From Cohnella candidum (GTDB taxonomy: Bacteria > Bacillota > Bacilli > Paenibacillales > Paenibacillaceae): 64,000 nucleotides of DNA. Location: NCBI RefSeq assembly GCF_003713065.1, contig NZ_CP033433.1:3039001-3103000 (forward strand), in the 5' to 3' direction. The notes beneath the pieces were generated by a model, which was not told the DNA's origin, did not search any database, and worked only from the letters and a program-made list of their open reading frames with translations. Below, one piece after another: positions 25,952-33,956 of this stretch (positions are counted from its first letter, which is position 1; each line of letters starts with the position of its first letter). Made by a program: the position numbers and the translations under genes.

Positions 25952-27676
25952 CTATTCTGTCGAAGGCGACAATGACAGTACCGGTTCAGGCTGATACCCC
26001 TCCGCGGGGAGATCGGCGATCAAGATCCCGGCCTCCGACCACCCCAGCAGGTAACCCGCCCCTGCCCACACAGCCTGAGAATCCCCGTCGGTATCGACGA
26101 TCCACACTTCCGGTACGAAAGCCGAATTCCGATTGACTTCCAAGGCGATGCGGTTCGAGCCGCCTGCCGGTTCCCGGTAATATCGGACGATTTCCATGCC
26201 TGCACCCAGCTGCTTCTCCAGACTCAGCCGTTCGGCTTCGGACAAAAGCGGGAAATCTCCCGGCCGTGCTCGGCCGTCCGTTATACGCACGAAAGCCATC
26301 CCCCACGCGGATTCGCGAAGATCCGGCACGGCAATTTCCTCTTCCGTTATCCAAGACAATCTCGCGGGAAAAAGCGATCCGTGGCCATGGGAATGGGGAG
26401 CCGCATTTTTCATGATGACCGGATTCCCGCCATCCCGGCTGACCAGAACGACGTCCGAGTCATCCCCCAGACCGTTGTCCGTTCCTACGAGCACGGCCGC
26501 TCTTTTGCCGTCGGGAGAAGGAGTGAGCCCGTAAATCGGAGTCGGTGACGCGTACAGAAATCGAGCCTGGCCGGTTCGCCGATCCAGCAGATAGACGTTC
26601 CTGTTGCCGACCGCTACATAACATTCTTCGTCTTGCAGTCGATCCGGAAACAGCAGATCCGTCCCGTAATCGTTCCCGAAAGAGGGGGCCGCTTCCGGCC
26701 ATGCCGGCGGAATCGGAATCTCCTGTTGTTTCCCCGTTGCAGTCGACACCAGTAGAGGCGGTCGATCCTTCCGATGCAAAATCAAACCCCGTTCCCGAGC
26801 TCCCCCGACGCGAACCTCCTGGATGTACCTCGCATTCAAGGCGACGGAGAGGGCCTCTCGCCCTTCCGCATCGATCCACCGGATCGCCTGGGTAGCCGCA
26901 GGATGGAACAACACGCCGACGTTGCGCGGGGAATCGTCCGCCGAACGGAACGACTCTCCGCTTGCCGATGCCGCTTCATCCAGCGAAAATCGCAGCGATC
27001 GTGCGGGAACCAAACCTGAAAATGAAATCCGGAAATGGCGGTCGTCGATCCACCGAACCTCATAGGACGCAGGAGTGTCCGTCGCAGGTCCCGATTGGAG
27101 AAGCGTCCGCTTCAGGGCCGCCTCAACCGTGCTGCGGTCGACTTCGCGATTGGCGGAGACATCGACGTAAGAATCGGTAAGCGAAGTGCTCAAGTAAAGT
27201 AAGGGAGGTTCTTGGGATTCGGGTGTCACACTTCCCGCTATCAGGCCCACCAAGTCCGCCGGCAAGGACCAGACCTCGTCCCGATCCGGATTTTCCGGAT
27301 AGATTTTGCCGCCGAGGTAGGAACCCGTTCCTCTTAGATCGTTCAGAAAAAACCGATTCGCGTGATCGCCTCTTTTTATTTCAATCACGTACATCGTGCC
27401 CATGAATTCGGGATCGTCGAAATGGGAACGGGGAGCCGCGGCCAACCCGTCCAAGATCTTACGGATACGTTCAGGATCTCCGATCAGGCGGGTTGCAGCC
27501 GTATCTTCCCCGTCGCGGTGAACGGCAATCTCCCGAACAGGCGCCAGCTTGGGAAAACCCGAAATCGGCGCCAAAGCCCCTTCGCCCGATTCCTGCCGCG
27601 ACAGCAAGGCCGAGAACATGAACCCAATCGCCGCTGCGGCCAGCACTCCCGCAATCCATGCATAGGCATGACGCAT
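25952..27676 (-). CDS. membrane-anchored beta-propeller-like protein of unknown function
   Basis: A 574-residue protein with one N-terminal transmembrane helix (about 5-25), so most of it should be outside the cell. Residues about 30-150 form one domain (FFLNDLRGTGSYLGGKIYP is the clearest segment). The region about 200-290 resembles a Big-like domain with SLRFSLDEAASASG. The C-terminal half (about 300-574) has propeller-like strands such as YGLTPSPDGKRAAVLVG. No catalytic motif was recognised. ATG 27676 was preferred, with GGGGTG 6 nt before it; GTG 27685 is an alternative. Confidence 0.6.
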   Translation of the reverse strand: MRHAYAWIAGVLAAAAIGFMFSALLSRQESGEGALAPISGFPKLAPVREIAVHRDGEDTAATRLIGDPERIRKILDGLAAAPRSHFDDPEFMGTMYVIEIKRGDHANRFFLNDLRGTGSYLGGKIYPENPDRDEVWSLPADLVGLIAGSVTPESQEPPLLYLSTSLTDSYVDVSANREVDRSTVEAALKRTLLQSGPATDTPASYEVRWIDDRHFRISFSGLVPARSLRFSLDEAASASGESFRSADDSPRNVGVLFHPAATQAIRWIDAEGREALSVALNARYIQEVRVGGARERGLILHRKDRPPLLVSTATGKQQEIPIPPAWPEAAPSFGNDYGTDLLFPDRLQDEECYVAVGNRNVYLLDRRTGQARFLYASPTPIYGLTPSPDGKRAAVLVGTDNGLGDDSDVVLVSRDGGNPVIMKNAAPHSHGHGSLFPARLSWITEEEIAVPDLRESAWGMAFVRITDGRARPGDFPLLSEAERLSLEKQLGAGMEIVRYYREPAGGSNRIALEVNRNSAFVPEVWIVDTDGDSQAVWAGAGYLLGWSEAGILIADLPAEGYQPEPVLSLSPSTE

Positions 27677-27743
27677 CGCCAACACCCCATTTCGAGCTCA
27701 CTGCATGATTAGACGCAGCCTGGAAACGGTTGGTTGCAGGCTC

Positions 27744-27781
27744 GAAAAAAGCCATCCGGGCCTGAGGGCCACGGATGGCTT
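27744..27781 (-). terminator. terminator after bshB2
   Basis: AAGCCATCCG and CGGATGGCTT form the stem around a GGCC inner stem. On the minus strand it is followed by TTTTTTCG. It closes the run from the kinase or pepA down to bshB2. Confidence 0.88.
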
Positions 27782-27792
27782 CCGCGAACGGA

Positions 27793-28449
27793 TCAATCGA
27801 AACGATACGTATAAAAGCTTTCGTTGCCGAAACGGCTTTCCATCTCTTTCTTGGCATTCTTTCCTTTGCCGAGCAATTCGGCCGCCTGGAACTGCGAACG
27901 GTGCGCCTGGATCGAAGCGAGCTTCTGCTTCAGGAACCCGCGGATGTCCACGTGCACGTCGGGTTTGCCGATCGCTTCGTCCTTGTTTTTGGAGAAGGCG
28001 ATGCATCGGACGATCGGCCGCTCTTCCTTCGGCAGCCGGGAGATCGTACGCACGACGGCGGCTCCGGTGGCGTCGTGGTCCGGATGGACGCTGTGCCCGG
28101 GATAAAAGGTGAACACGATTTCGGGACGCACCTCGCGAATCAGGGACAGAATATCGGCGTCCAAGGCGTCTTTGTCTTCGAACTCGATCGTTTTGTCATG
28201 ATAGCCGAGCTTCCGGACGTCCTGAATGCCGATGGCTTTGCAGGATTCCTCCAGCTCCAGCGCGCGGATGGCGGGAAGCGTCACCCGATTCGCGAACGGC
28301 GGGATGCCCATGTTGCGGCCCATTTCGCCGAGCGTCAAGCAGGCGTAAGTCACGCGCGCTCCTTCGCTGATGTATTTGGCCAGCGTTCCGGACAGGCCGA
28401 ACGCTTCGTCGTCGGGATGCGGCAAGATCACCAAAATATTTTGCGTCAT
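27793..28449 (-). CDS. bshB2: bacillithiol biosynthesis deacetylase BshB2 (PIG-L family)
   Basis: A 218-residue zinc deacetylase. The N-terminal HPDDE motif (residues 11-15) and the distal HSVHPDHDATG provide the zinc ligands and catalytic Asp. BshB2 removes acetate from GlcNAc-malate in bacillithiol synthesis. It follows yojF by 20 bp, as yojF-bshB2 (yojG) in Bacillus, which separates it from the paralogous BshB1. Cytosolic. Confidence 0.92.
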   Translation of the reverse strand: MTQNILVILPHPDDEAFGLSGTLAKYISEGARVTYACLTLGEMGRNMGIPPFANRVTLPAIRALELEESCKAIGIQDVRKLGYHDKTIEFEDKDALDADILSLIREVRPEIVFTFYPGHSVHPDHDATGAAVVRTISRLPKEERPIVRCIAFSKNKDEAIGKPDVHVDIRGFLKQKLASIQAHRSQFQAAELLGKGKNAKKEMESRFGNESFYTYRFD

Positions 28450-28469
28450 TTCAAGGTTCCCCCTTCTGC

Positions 28470-28814
28470 TCAGAACGGCGTACGGCCAAGCTGAAGCGCG
28501 ACGACTAGCTTGCCTTGTGTGTCATGGCCGGCCAGGATGAGCCGCTCCCGTTCCTCTTCGTCCCAGTGGGTCAACCCCTCGGAGTACACCCATCCGTTAT
28601 CGGTTTTCAAGCCGACCCGGTAGGGACCGGGACCTTCGATCGACCCGTTCGAGTATCGGATCACGGCGTTCGAAATGAAAGTCGCCGCGGGATGTTTCGA
28701 GCTGTCGTGATGGGCGGCATAGGCCCCCGTGGTCATTTCGAGATGGATAAACAAATCTTGGTCGCGCAGCTCGTTCAACCGAAGCTGCACGGTTACGGGA
28801 TTGATCAACTGCAT
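28470..28814 (-). CDS. yojF: YojF family protein (DUF1806)
   Basis: A 114-residue protein of the DUF1806 family, found almost always beside bshB2; function not established. Conserved segments include LFIHLEMTTGAYAAHHD and WVYSEGLTHWD. ATG 28814 was chosen with GGAGG 7 nt upstream; a TTG two codons earlier lies too close to that site. Confidence 0.9.
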   Translation of the reverse strand: MQLINPVTVQLRLNELRDQDLFIHLEMTTGAYAAHHDSSKHPAATFISNAVIRYSNGSIEGPGPYRVGLKTDNGWVYSEGLTHWDEEERERLILAGHDTQGKLVVALQLGRTPF

Positions 28815-28892
28815 CTGCAAACCTCCAAAACGAGGATTCCTGTCTTCCTACCATCATACATGAATCTGAAGGCAGGAACTACTGCACGCCGT

Positions 28893-29480
28893 TCAATCGA
28901 AATCGTACCTTTGCTCTTCCCAGGGGTCCCCGTACATATGGTAGCCGTTCCGCTCCCAGAAGCCGGGCCGGTCGGTTTCCCGGAATTCGATGCTCCGGAG
29001 CCACTTGGCGCTTTTCCAGAAATAGAGGTGCGGCACGACCATGCGGACGGGGTAGCCGTGCTCCGGCGACAGAGCCTCCCCGTTGTGCTTGATCGCGAGG
29101 AACGAAGTGTCGCGCAGGAAATCCTCCAGGGGCAAATTCGTCGTCCAGCCATGCTCCGCGTGCAGCATGACGTATTTGGCTTCGGGCTTTATTTTCACCC
29201 GTTCCAGCACCGTCGCGACGGCCACGCCTTCCCATTCGTTGTCCAGCTTGGACCACGTGGTGACGCAATGGATGTCGTTGCCGTACGTTCGGCGCGGCAG
29301 CTTCATGAATTCGTCATGGGAAATAACCGCTTCTTCTTCCACCAGTCCGAACAACCGCAAATTCCACTGGCTGCTCACATCACGGTAATAGGGAACCTCC
29401 CCGTAATGCAGCACCGGGAAGGCGCTCGTCAAATGCTGTCCCGGCGGTACGCGGTTTTCCAGACTATGTTTCGTATTCAT
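28893..29480 (-). CDS. sulfite-oxidase-like molybdopterin oxidoreductase
   Basis: A 195-residue protein of the oxidoreductase molybdopterin-binding domain family (YuiH-like). The cysteine in DIHCVTTWSKLDNEW is the expected molybdenum ligand. HGWTTNLPLEDF, HNGEALSPEHGYPVRMVVP and KSAKWLRSIEF are the usual cofactor and active-site segments. There is no signal peptide, so it is probably cytosolic, unlike MsrP. The ATG overlaps the MFS stop codon by 4 bp. A moaB gene at 60.8 kb in the same window fits molybdenum cofactor use. Confidence 0.88.
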   Translation of the reverse strand: MNTKHSLENRVPPGQHLTSAFPVLHYGEVPYYRDVSSQWNLRLFGLVEEEAVISHDEFMKLPRRTYGNDIHCVTTWSKLDNEWEGVAVATVLERVKIKPEAKYVMLHAEHGWTTNLPLEDFLRDTSFLAIKHNGEALSPEHGYPVRMVVPHLYFWKSAKWLRSIEFRETDRPGFWERNGYHMYGDPWEEQRYDFD

Positions 29481-30790
29481 CTTGCCGTCACTCCTCGATC
29501 GATCGTCGTTTTCTTCGGTTTGCGCGCGCGGAAAACGAAAGGCCCGACTCCGAGCGCCAACGCGAGCATGGCGGCACCGGACACGGCCGTCAGCCCGTAT
29601 TCCTGGATCCAACGCGGGCCGTCGGCCGCCGCTTTGTACAGCCAGCCGCCGACGAGAGGCCCTACGAAACCGGCAAAGCCGGTCAAAGCCGAAAACACCG
29701 CGACGTACATAGGCCGCTCCGATTTGGGAGAATCCCCGATCAGAAAGTTGAACACCAACAGGTTATAGCCGCCCAGACCGACGCCGAGCAGAATATGGAC
29801 GGCGACGAGCACGAGCAGCGCGGGCAGCGCCGCCATCCCCAACCATACGAAGCAAGATCCAGCAATCAGCGGAAACGTCCAGAACAGCAGCTTCCTCGCC
29901 GCATAACGCCCGTTCAAGACTCCCCAATAATAATAGCTGACCATCATGACGACGTTCTGCAGCATCGTGATCAGCGTCACTTCGCTGTAATTCAGCTTGA
30001 GGACGTTCAGCATGGCGTAGGAAAAAAGCGGTACCGCGATATTTTGCGCCAACAGAAAAACGGATATGAACGCCGTTGCCGACATGAAGGTCCCGTCCGC
30101 GAAGGGCCGGAACAGCATGGAGAACGACGACCCATTCTCGGAGGGCTGGAAGGCGGGGTTCGGGTAACGGGAAAGCTCCCAGCCGTTCCAGACGACGCTG
30201 GCCGCGCTGATCACGAACAGGACGGTGAAGCCCGCGCCTCCCGGCAGCCATTCCATGATCTGTCCGCCCGCCAACAAAGTCGTGCAAACGACCGCGAAAT
30301 GGACCGTGTTCCGGATACCGAAATATTTGCCGCGCACTGCAGGCGGCACGGCATCGGCCATGAGCGAGGTCCAGATGATTCCGCAAATCTGGGCCGACGT
30401 GAACGACAACAGGAAAAGAACGATATATAGCGGCACCCAGGCGGCGTGCGGGAACAGCAGCGGGATAAGTCCCGTCGCCACCCACAGCGTTCGGTGGCTG
30501 ACGGCGAACAGCACGACGAAAAACCGGCGGTTCCGCCATTTTTGCATGGCGAATGCCACGACTAGCTGAACGAGCAACGTAAACGAGGGAATCGCCAGCA
30601 CGACGCCGATCTGCGCCGACGTGAAACCCAAATACAGCAGAAAAGCCGTCTGCAGCGGCCCGCCCAGCAAACTGCCCACGATGTTGGCCGGAATTCCTTC
30701 GAGCAGCATAATCCGCAAGCCTCTTCGATGCTCCGATTCGAACGCTCTGGGCTCCATGACGCGGCGAACGTTCACGAACCATCGTTTCAT
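29477..30790 (-). CDS. MFS transporter
   Basis: A 437-residue membrane protein with about twelve hydrophobic segments. A first-half loop shows the MFS pattern GVVLAIPSFTLLVQ and a central loop the charged segment RYPNPAFQPSENG. The substrate is unknown. ATG 30790 was chosen with GGGGGA upstream; a TTG five codons earlier has no ribosome binding site. It is coupled to the sulfite-oxidase-like gene downstream and follows pepA by about 37 bp. A link between transport and the molybdoenzyme is possible but unproven. Confidence 0.85.
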   Translation of the reverse strand: MKRWFVNVRRVMEPRAFESEHRRGLRIMLLEGIPANIVGSLLGGPLQTAFLLYLGFTSAQIGVVLAIPSFTLLVQLVVAFAMQKWRNRRFFVVLFAVSHRTLWVATGLIPLLFPHAAWVPLYIVLFLLSFTSAQICGIIWTSLMADAVPPAVRGKYFGIRNTVHFAVVCTTLLAGGQIMEWLPGGAGFTVLFVISAASVVWNGWELSRYPNPAFQPSENGSSFSMLFRPFADGTFMSATAFISVFLLAQNIAVPLFSYAMLNVLKLNYSEVTLITMLQNVVMMVSYYYWGVLNGRYAARKLLFWTFPLIAGSCFVWLGMAALPALLVLVAVHILLGVGLGGYNLLVFNFLIGDSPKSERPMYVAVFSALTGFAGFVGPLVGGWLYKAAADGPRWIQEYGLTAVSGAAMLALALGVGPFVFRARKPKKTTIDRGVTAR

Positions 30791-30827
30791 ACGGGATTCC
30801 CCCAAACCGCATATTCATGGTGCTTCA

Positions 30828-32363
30828 TTACCCGTTTGAGCCGGAATCTCCCCGGAAATACTCGAGCAGCGTCCTGACCATGACGCCGGTTCCGCCTTTA
30901 GGCTCATGGTCTCGGTCTTCCCACATCCAGGCCGTCCCGCCGATATCGAGATGCACCCAAGGAAGCTCCTCGGCGAACGAGCCGATGAAGAGTCCTCCGG
31001 CGATCGCGCCGCCCCAGGCGCCGCCGTGGTTTTTCAAATCCGCGACGCTGCTGCGGAGCATTTTCCGATACTCGGGATGCGACGGCAGCGGCCAGACATA
31101 CTCGCCGGCCCGCTCCGACGCCCTCTCGATCGCCTGCAGCAGCGGCTTATCGTTGGTGACCGCGCCGGTCGTCACGTCGCCGAGCGCGTGCATGACGGCG
31201 CCCGTCAAGGTCGCCACGTCGATCAGCTTGCCCGCGCCTTCGCGGATCGCGGTCGTCAGGCCGTCGGCCAGCACGACGCGGCCTTCCGCGTCCGTGTTCA
31301 AGATCTCCACCGTCTTGCCGCTGTAGGTGGTGATAACGTCTCCCGGCTTGAAGGCGCTGCCTGAAGGCATATTCTCTGCCGCGGGAACGACCGCCACGAC
31401 GTTGGCGCGCAGCCGGTGCTCGGCCAATCCTCTCATGACCCCGAACACGGCTGCCGCGCCGCCCATGTCGGAGATGAACTCTTCCATCCCCGCTCCGGGT
31501 TTCAGGTTGATGCCGCCGGTGTCGAAAGTCACGCCTTTCCCGATCAAGCCGGTCCACTCGTCAGAGTCAGGGTCTCCGGCATAACGGAGCACGATCATCC
31601 TCGGAGGATTCACGCTTCCCATGCCGACGGCGAGCAGCCCGCCCATGCCTTCGGCCGCAGCCTCGTTCTCATCGTATACCCGGCAGGCCAGCAGGCTGGA
31701 ACGGTTAGCGAGCTCCACCGCCTCTTGGGCGAACCGGGCAGGGGTAAGAATATTGCTCGGCAGATTGGTAAGCTCCCTGGCGTAACAGACGGCGTCCGCC
31801 GTCCGCACGCCTTCCAGAAACCCTTGGTCCCAGGCCTCGGCTTCTTCCGCCCGTTCTAGATCGAACCGCAAATCCCACTGCGGCAGCATTCGGCCCTCCG
31901 CAGCGGCAGTGTCTTTCTTATAGGAGCCGAGCAGCAAACCTTCCGCGCAGGCGGAAGCGGCGGCCCGTAATCCTAAGCGATCCGTCAGCCGGGACGGCAC
32001 TTTCCACTTCACCGCGCCCATCCGAAGACCGGCAAGCGTTTTTCCGACGGCTGCCGCCGCGATCCGAACTTCTTTGGCGGTTGGAGCGTCCAGTGGACAG
32101 CCCGCGAATACCACATAACGCTCCGCGCTCCGTCCGAGCGTCGGAATGACCTGCGTTTCGCCCGGCAAAGCGGCAAAAGCCCCGCGACGGAAAAAGTCGC
32201 GGAGCGATTGATCGAACTCGTTTTGATAAAGAGCGGATTCGCCTTTCAACGCTGCCGCATCCACCAGGACGACGACGGCTTCCGCCGCGCGTCCCGAAGC
32301 GTCCCGGGCGGCGATTTCCGATCCGTCTGCCGTCCACTGCAACTGCCATCCTGTCCACACCAT
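30828..32363 (-). CDS. pepA: leucyl aminopeptidase (M17)
   Basis: A 511-residue M17 metallopeptidase releasing N-terminal residues from peptides in the cytosol. The variable N-terminal domain covers about 1-170. The catalytic domain has GKGVTFDTGGINLKPG, SDMGGAAAV and the signature NTDAEGRVVLAD with two-metal ligands. Length is normal for the family. The ribosome binding site (GGTGGG) is weak. It starts about 38 bp after the histidine kinase gene. Confidence 0.95.
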   Translation of the reverse strand: MVWTGWQLQWTADGSEIAARDASGRAAEAVVVLVDAAALKGESALYQNEFDQSLRDFFRRGAFAALPGETQVIPTLGRSAERYVVFAGCPLDAPTAKEVRIAAAAVGKTLAGLRMGAVKWKVPSRLTDRLGLRAAASACAEGLLLGSYKKDTAAAEGRMLPQWDLRFDLERAEEAEAWDQGFLEGVRTADAVCYARELTNLPSNILTPARFAQEAVELANRSSLLACRVYDENEAAAEGMGGLLAVGMGSVNPPRMIVLRYAGDPDSDEWTGLIGKGVTFDTGGINLKPGAGMEEFISDMGGAAAVFGVMRGLAEHRLRANVVAVVPAAENMPSGSAFKPGDVITTYSGKTVEILNTDAEGRVVLADGLTTAIREGAGKLIDVATLTGAVMHALGDVTTGAVTNDKPLLQAIERASERAGEYVWPLPSHPEYRKMLRSSVADLKNHGGAWGGAIAGGLFIGSFAEELPWVHLDIGGTAWMWEDRDHEPKGGTGVMVRTLLEYFRGDSGSNG

Positions 32364-32401
32364 GTTCCGTATCCCACCCGTACCGACGATTTACCCCGAT
32401 T

Positions 32402-33787
32402 CTACTCTTTTCCGTCGGTCGAAGGCAAATAAATCATGAATTCGGTTCCTTCGTTCAGCTGGCTGTCGACATGGATCGTGCCGCCGTGGTTATTGATGAT
32501 CCGGTAGCTGACGGAGAGGCCGAGCCCCGTCCCTTCTTCCTTGGTCGTGAAGAACGGGTCGAACAGACGGCCGAGCGTGTTCCGGTCCATTCCCTTCCCA
32601 TTATCCCGGACGGAGATGAGCGCGAATTTGCCTTCGCGCCTTGCCGAAACGTCGATCCTTCCCTTGCGTCCGTCCCCGACCTCGTGGATGGCATCCATCG
32701 CGTTCTTAATGATGTTGAGCAGCACCTGCTTGACTTGCTTGACGTCGATCGCCACCGTCAGGTAAGGATCGAAAATTTCGCAATTAAGCTCGCAGCCCTT
32801 CATATGGGCTTCGCTCTCGGAGAGCAGGATCATTTCCTTGAGCAGCAAACCGACCAGCACCGTCTGTTTCATGGGCGCGGAAGGCTTGGAGGAATTGAGG
32901 AACTCGTAAATGATATCGTTCGCCCGGTCGATCTCCGACAGGATGATCCGGGCATACTCCTGCTTCCCGATATCCCGGAGAAACGGGGTGAGCAGCTGGA
33001 TGAAGCCGCGGATGGAGGTGAGCGGGTTCCGGATTTCATGGGCGATCGCCGCGGCGATTTTACCGAGCATAGCCAGCTTGTCGTTCTGGAACGCCGCCTG
33101 CTCGATCTGCTTATATTCCGAGACGTCCTTCACGCTGACCAGAAAATCCCCTTCGAGTTCCTCCGATTGGGAAATCCCCACGAGAAGAATGCGGCCCGCG
33201 GTGTCCTGGAACTCGCCGTGAAAACGGCGGTACTGCCTCATTTCCTTCAGCATCTGGAGGAAAAACCGACGGGTGGTACGGTCCAAATGGGGATGGAACA
33301 AGAGCTGGCGCAGCGTGCAGCCGATCAGCGACCGCCGGGGCGCCTGCAGGAATTTGGACATCTGTACGTTCAGAAAACGGAGGTTGCCGGCTTCGTCGAA
33401 CAAGGCGACGCCGCTGTCCATGTGCTGGAGAACGGTTTCAAATTTGTTCGGCTGCGTTTCCTCCATGATCGGCGCGGCGTTCAGCGCGGCGGAGAAAACC
33501 GGCTCGCTGCGGGGGGCTTCTTCGGCCGCCGCATGTTCCGGCATCCGGAGGGCAATGAGCAATTCCGTCAAAAACAAAAGAGACCGATGAACGAGGGTCA
33601 TCCGGTCTTCGGGGTCGGCGAAAGAGAATAGGAAACGAACGCTTTCTTCGTGATGCTTCAGCACTTCGTCTTGGCTCGTCCCGTTAAGCTCCCTGCGAAG
33701 TTCTTCCGTTTCTTTGCGGAAATCGTTTCCGCCCGTTCGGACGAATTCGGCAAGTACAGGAAAATACCTTGTCTTCCAAGCTTCCAT
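32402..33787 (-). CDS. orphan PAS-domain sporulation-type sensor kinase
   Basis: A 461-residue soluble histidine kinase with no transmembrane segment. The N-terminal ~100 residues are helical. A PAS domain lies at about 118-230 (VLQHMDSGVALFDEAGNLRFLN identifies it; key part GVALFDEAG). HisKA has AIAHEIRNPLTSIRGF with the phospho-His, and HATPase has NIIKNAMDAI, DNGKGM and GTGLGLS. No response regulator gene adjoins it. The H-box is of the KinA/KinB/KinE type, so phosphate transfer to Spo0F is likely. Its promoter has a Spo0A-box-like site nearby. Confidence 0.88.
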   Translation of the reverse strand: MEAWKTRYFPVLAEFVRTGGNDFRKETEELRRELNGTSQDEVLKHHEESVRFLFSFADPEDRMTLVHRSLLFLTELLIALRMPEHAAAEEAPRSEPVFSAALNAAPIMEETQPNKFETVLQHMDSGVALFDEAGNLRFLNVQMSKFLQAPRRSLIGCTLRQLLFHPHLDRTTRRFFLQMLKEMRQYRRFHGEFQDTAGRILLVGISQSEELEGDFLVSVKDVSEYKQIEQAAFQNDKLAMLGKIAAAIAHEIRNPLTSIRGFIQLLTPFLRDIGKQEYARIILSEIDRANDIIYEFLNSSKPSAPMKQTVLVGLLLKEMILLSESEAHMKGCELNCEIFDPYLTVAIDVKQVKQVLLNIIKNAMDAIHEVGDGRKGRIDVSARREGKFALISVRDNGKGMDRNTLGRLFDPFFTTKEEGTGLGLSVSYRIINNHGGTIHVDSQLNEGTEFMIYLPSTDGKE

Positions 33788-33843
33788 GATGCGGGGTCCT
33801 CCCGCCGCGAAGCGGCGCGCTCGAGATGCTGTAAATCAAGTTC

Positions 33844-33873
33844 ATCATATTCAATATTTTGTCAGCATGTCAA
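33844..33873 (-). promoter_or_regulatory. sigma-A promoter of the orphan kinase
   Basis: Minus strand: -35 TTGACA (33868-33873), 18-bp spacer, -10 TATGAT (33844-33849), about 55 bp before the kinase start codon. Confidence 0.75.
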
Positions 33874-33882
33874 CCGGAGATG

Positions 33883-33890
33883 TTGTCGAG
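33883..33890 (+). promoter_or_regulatory. Spo0A-box-like site upstream of the kinase promoter
   Basis: TTGTCGAG differs from the 0A box TTGTCGAA by one base and sits about 10 bp upstream of the -35 element. Random occurrence is possible. Confidence 0.35.
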
Positions 33891-33908
33891 AGAATGTCGT
33901 CTTTTGGC

Positions 33909-33949
33909 GAAAAAAACGCGATCCGCCGTGAGTCCCGGCGATCGCGTTT
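33909..33949 (-). terminator. terminator of the sigI-rsgI operon
   Basis: AAACGCGATC (33914-33923) pairs with GATCGCGTTT (33940-33949) with an inner CGCCG/CGGCG stem. The minus strand continues TTTTTTTCG. Confidence 0.92.
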
Positions 33950-33956
33950 GGTAGAA

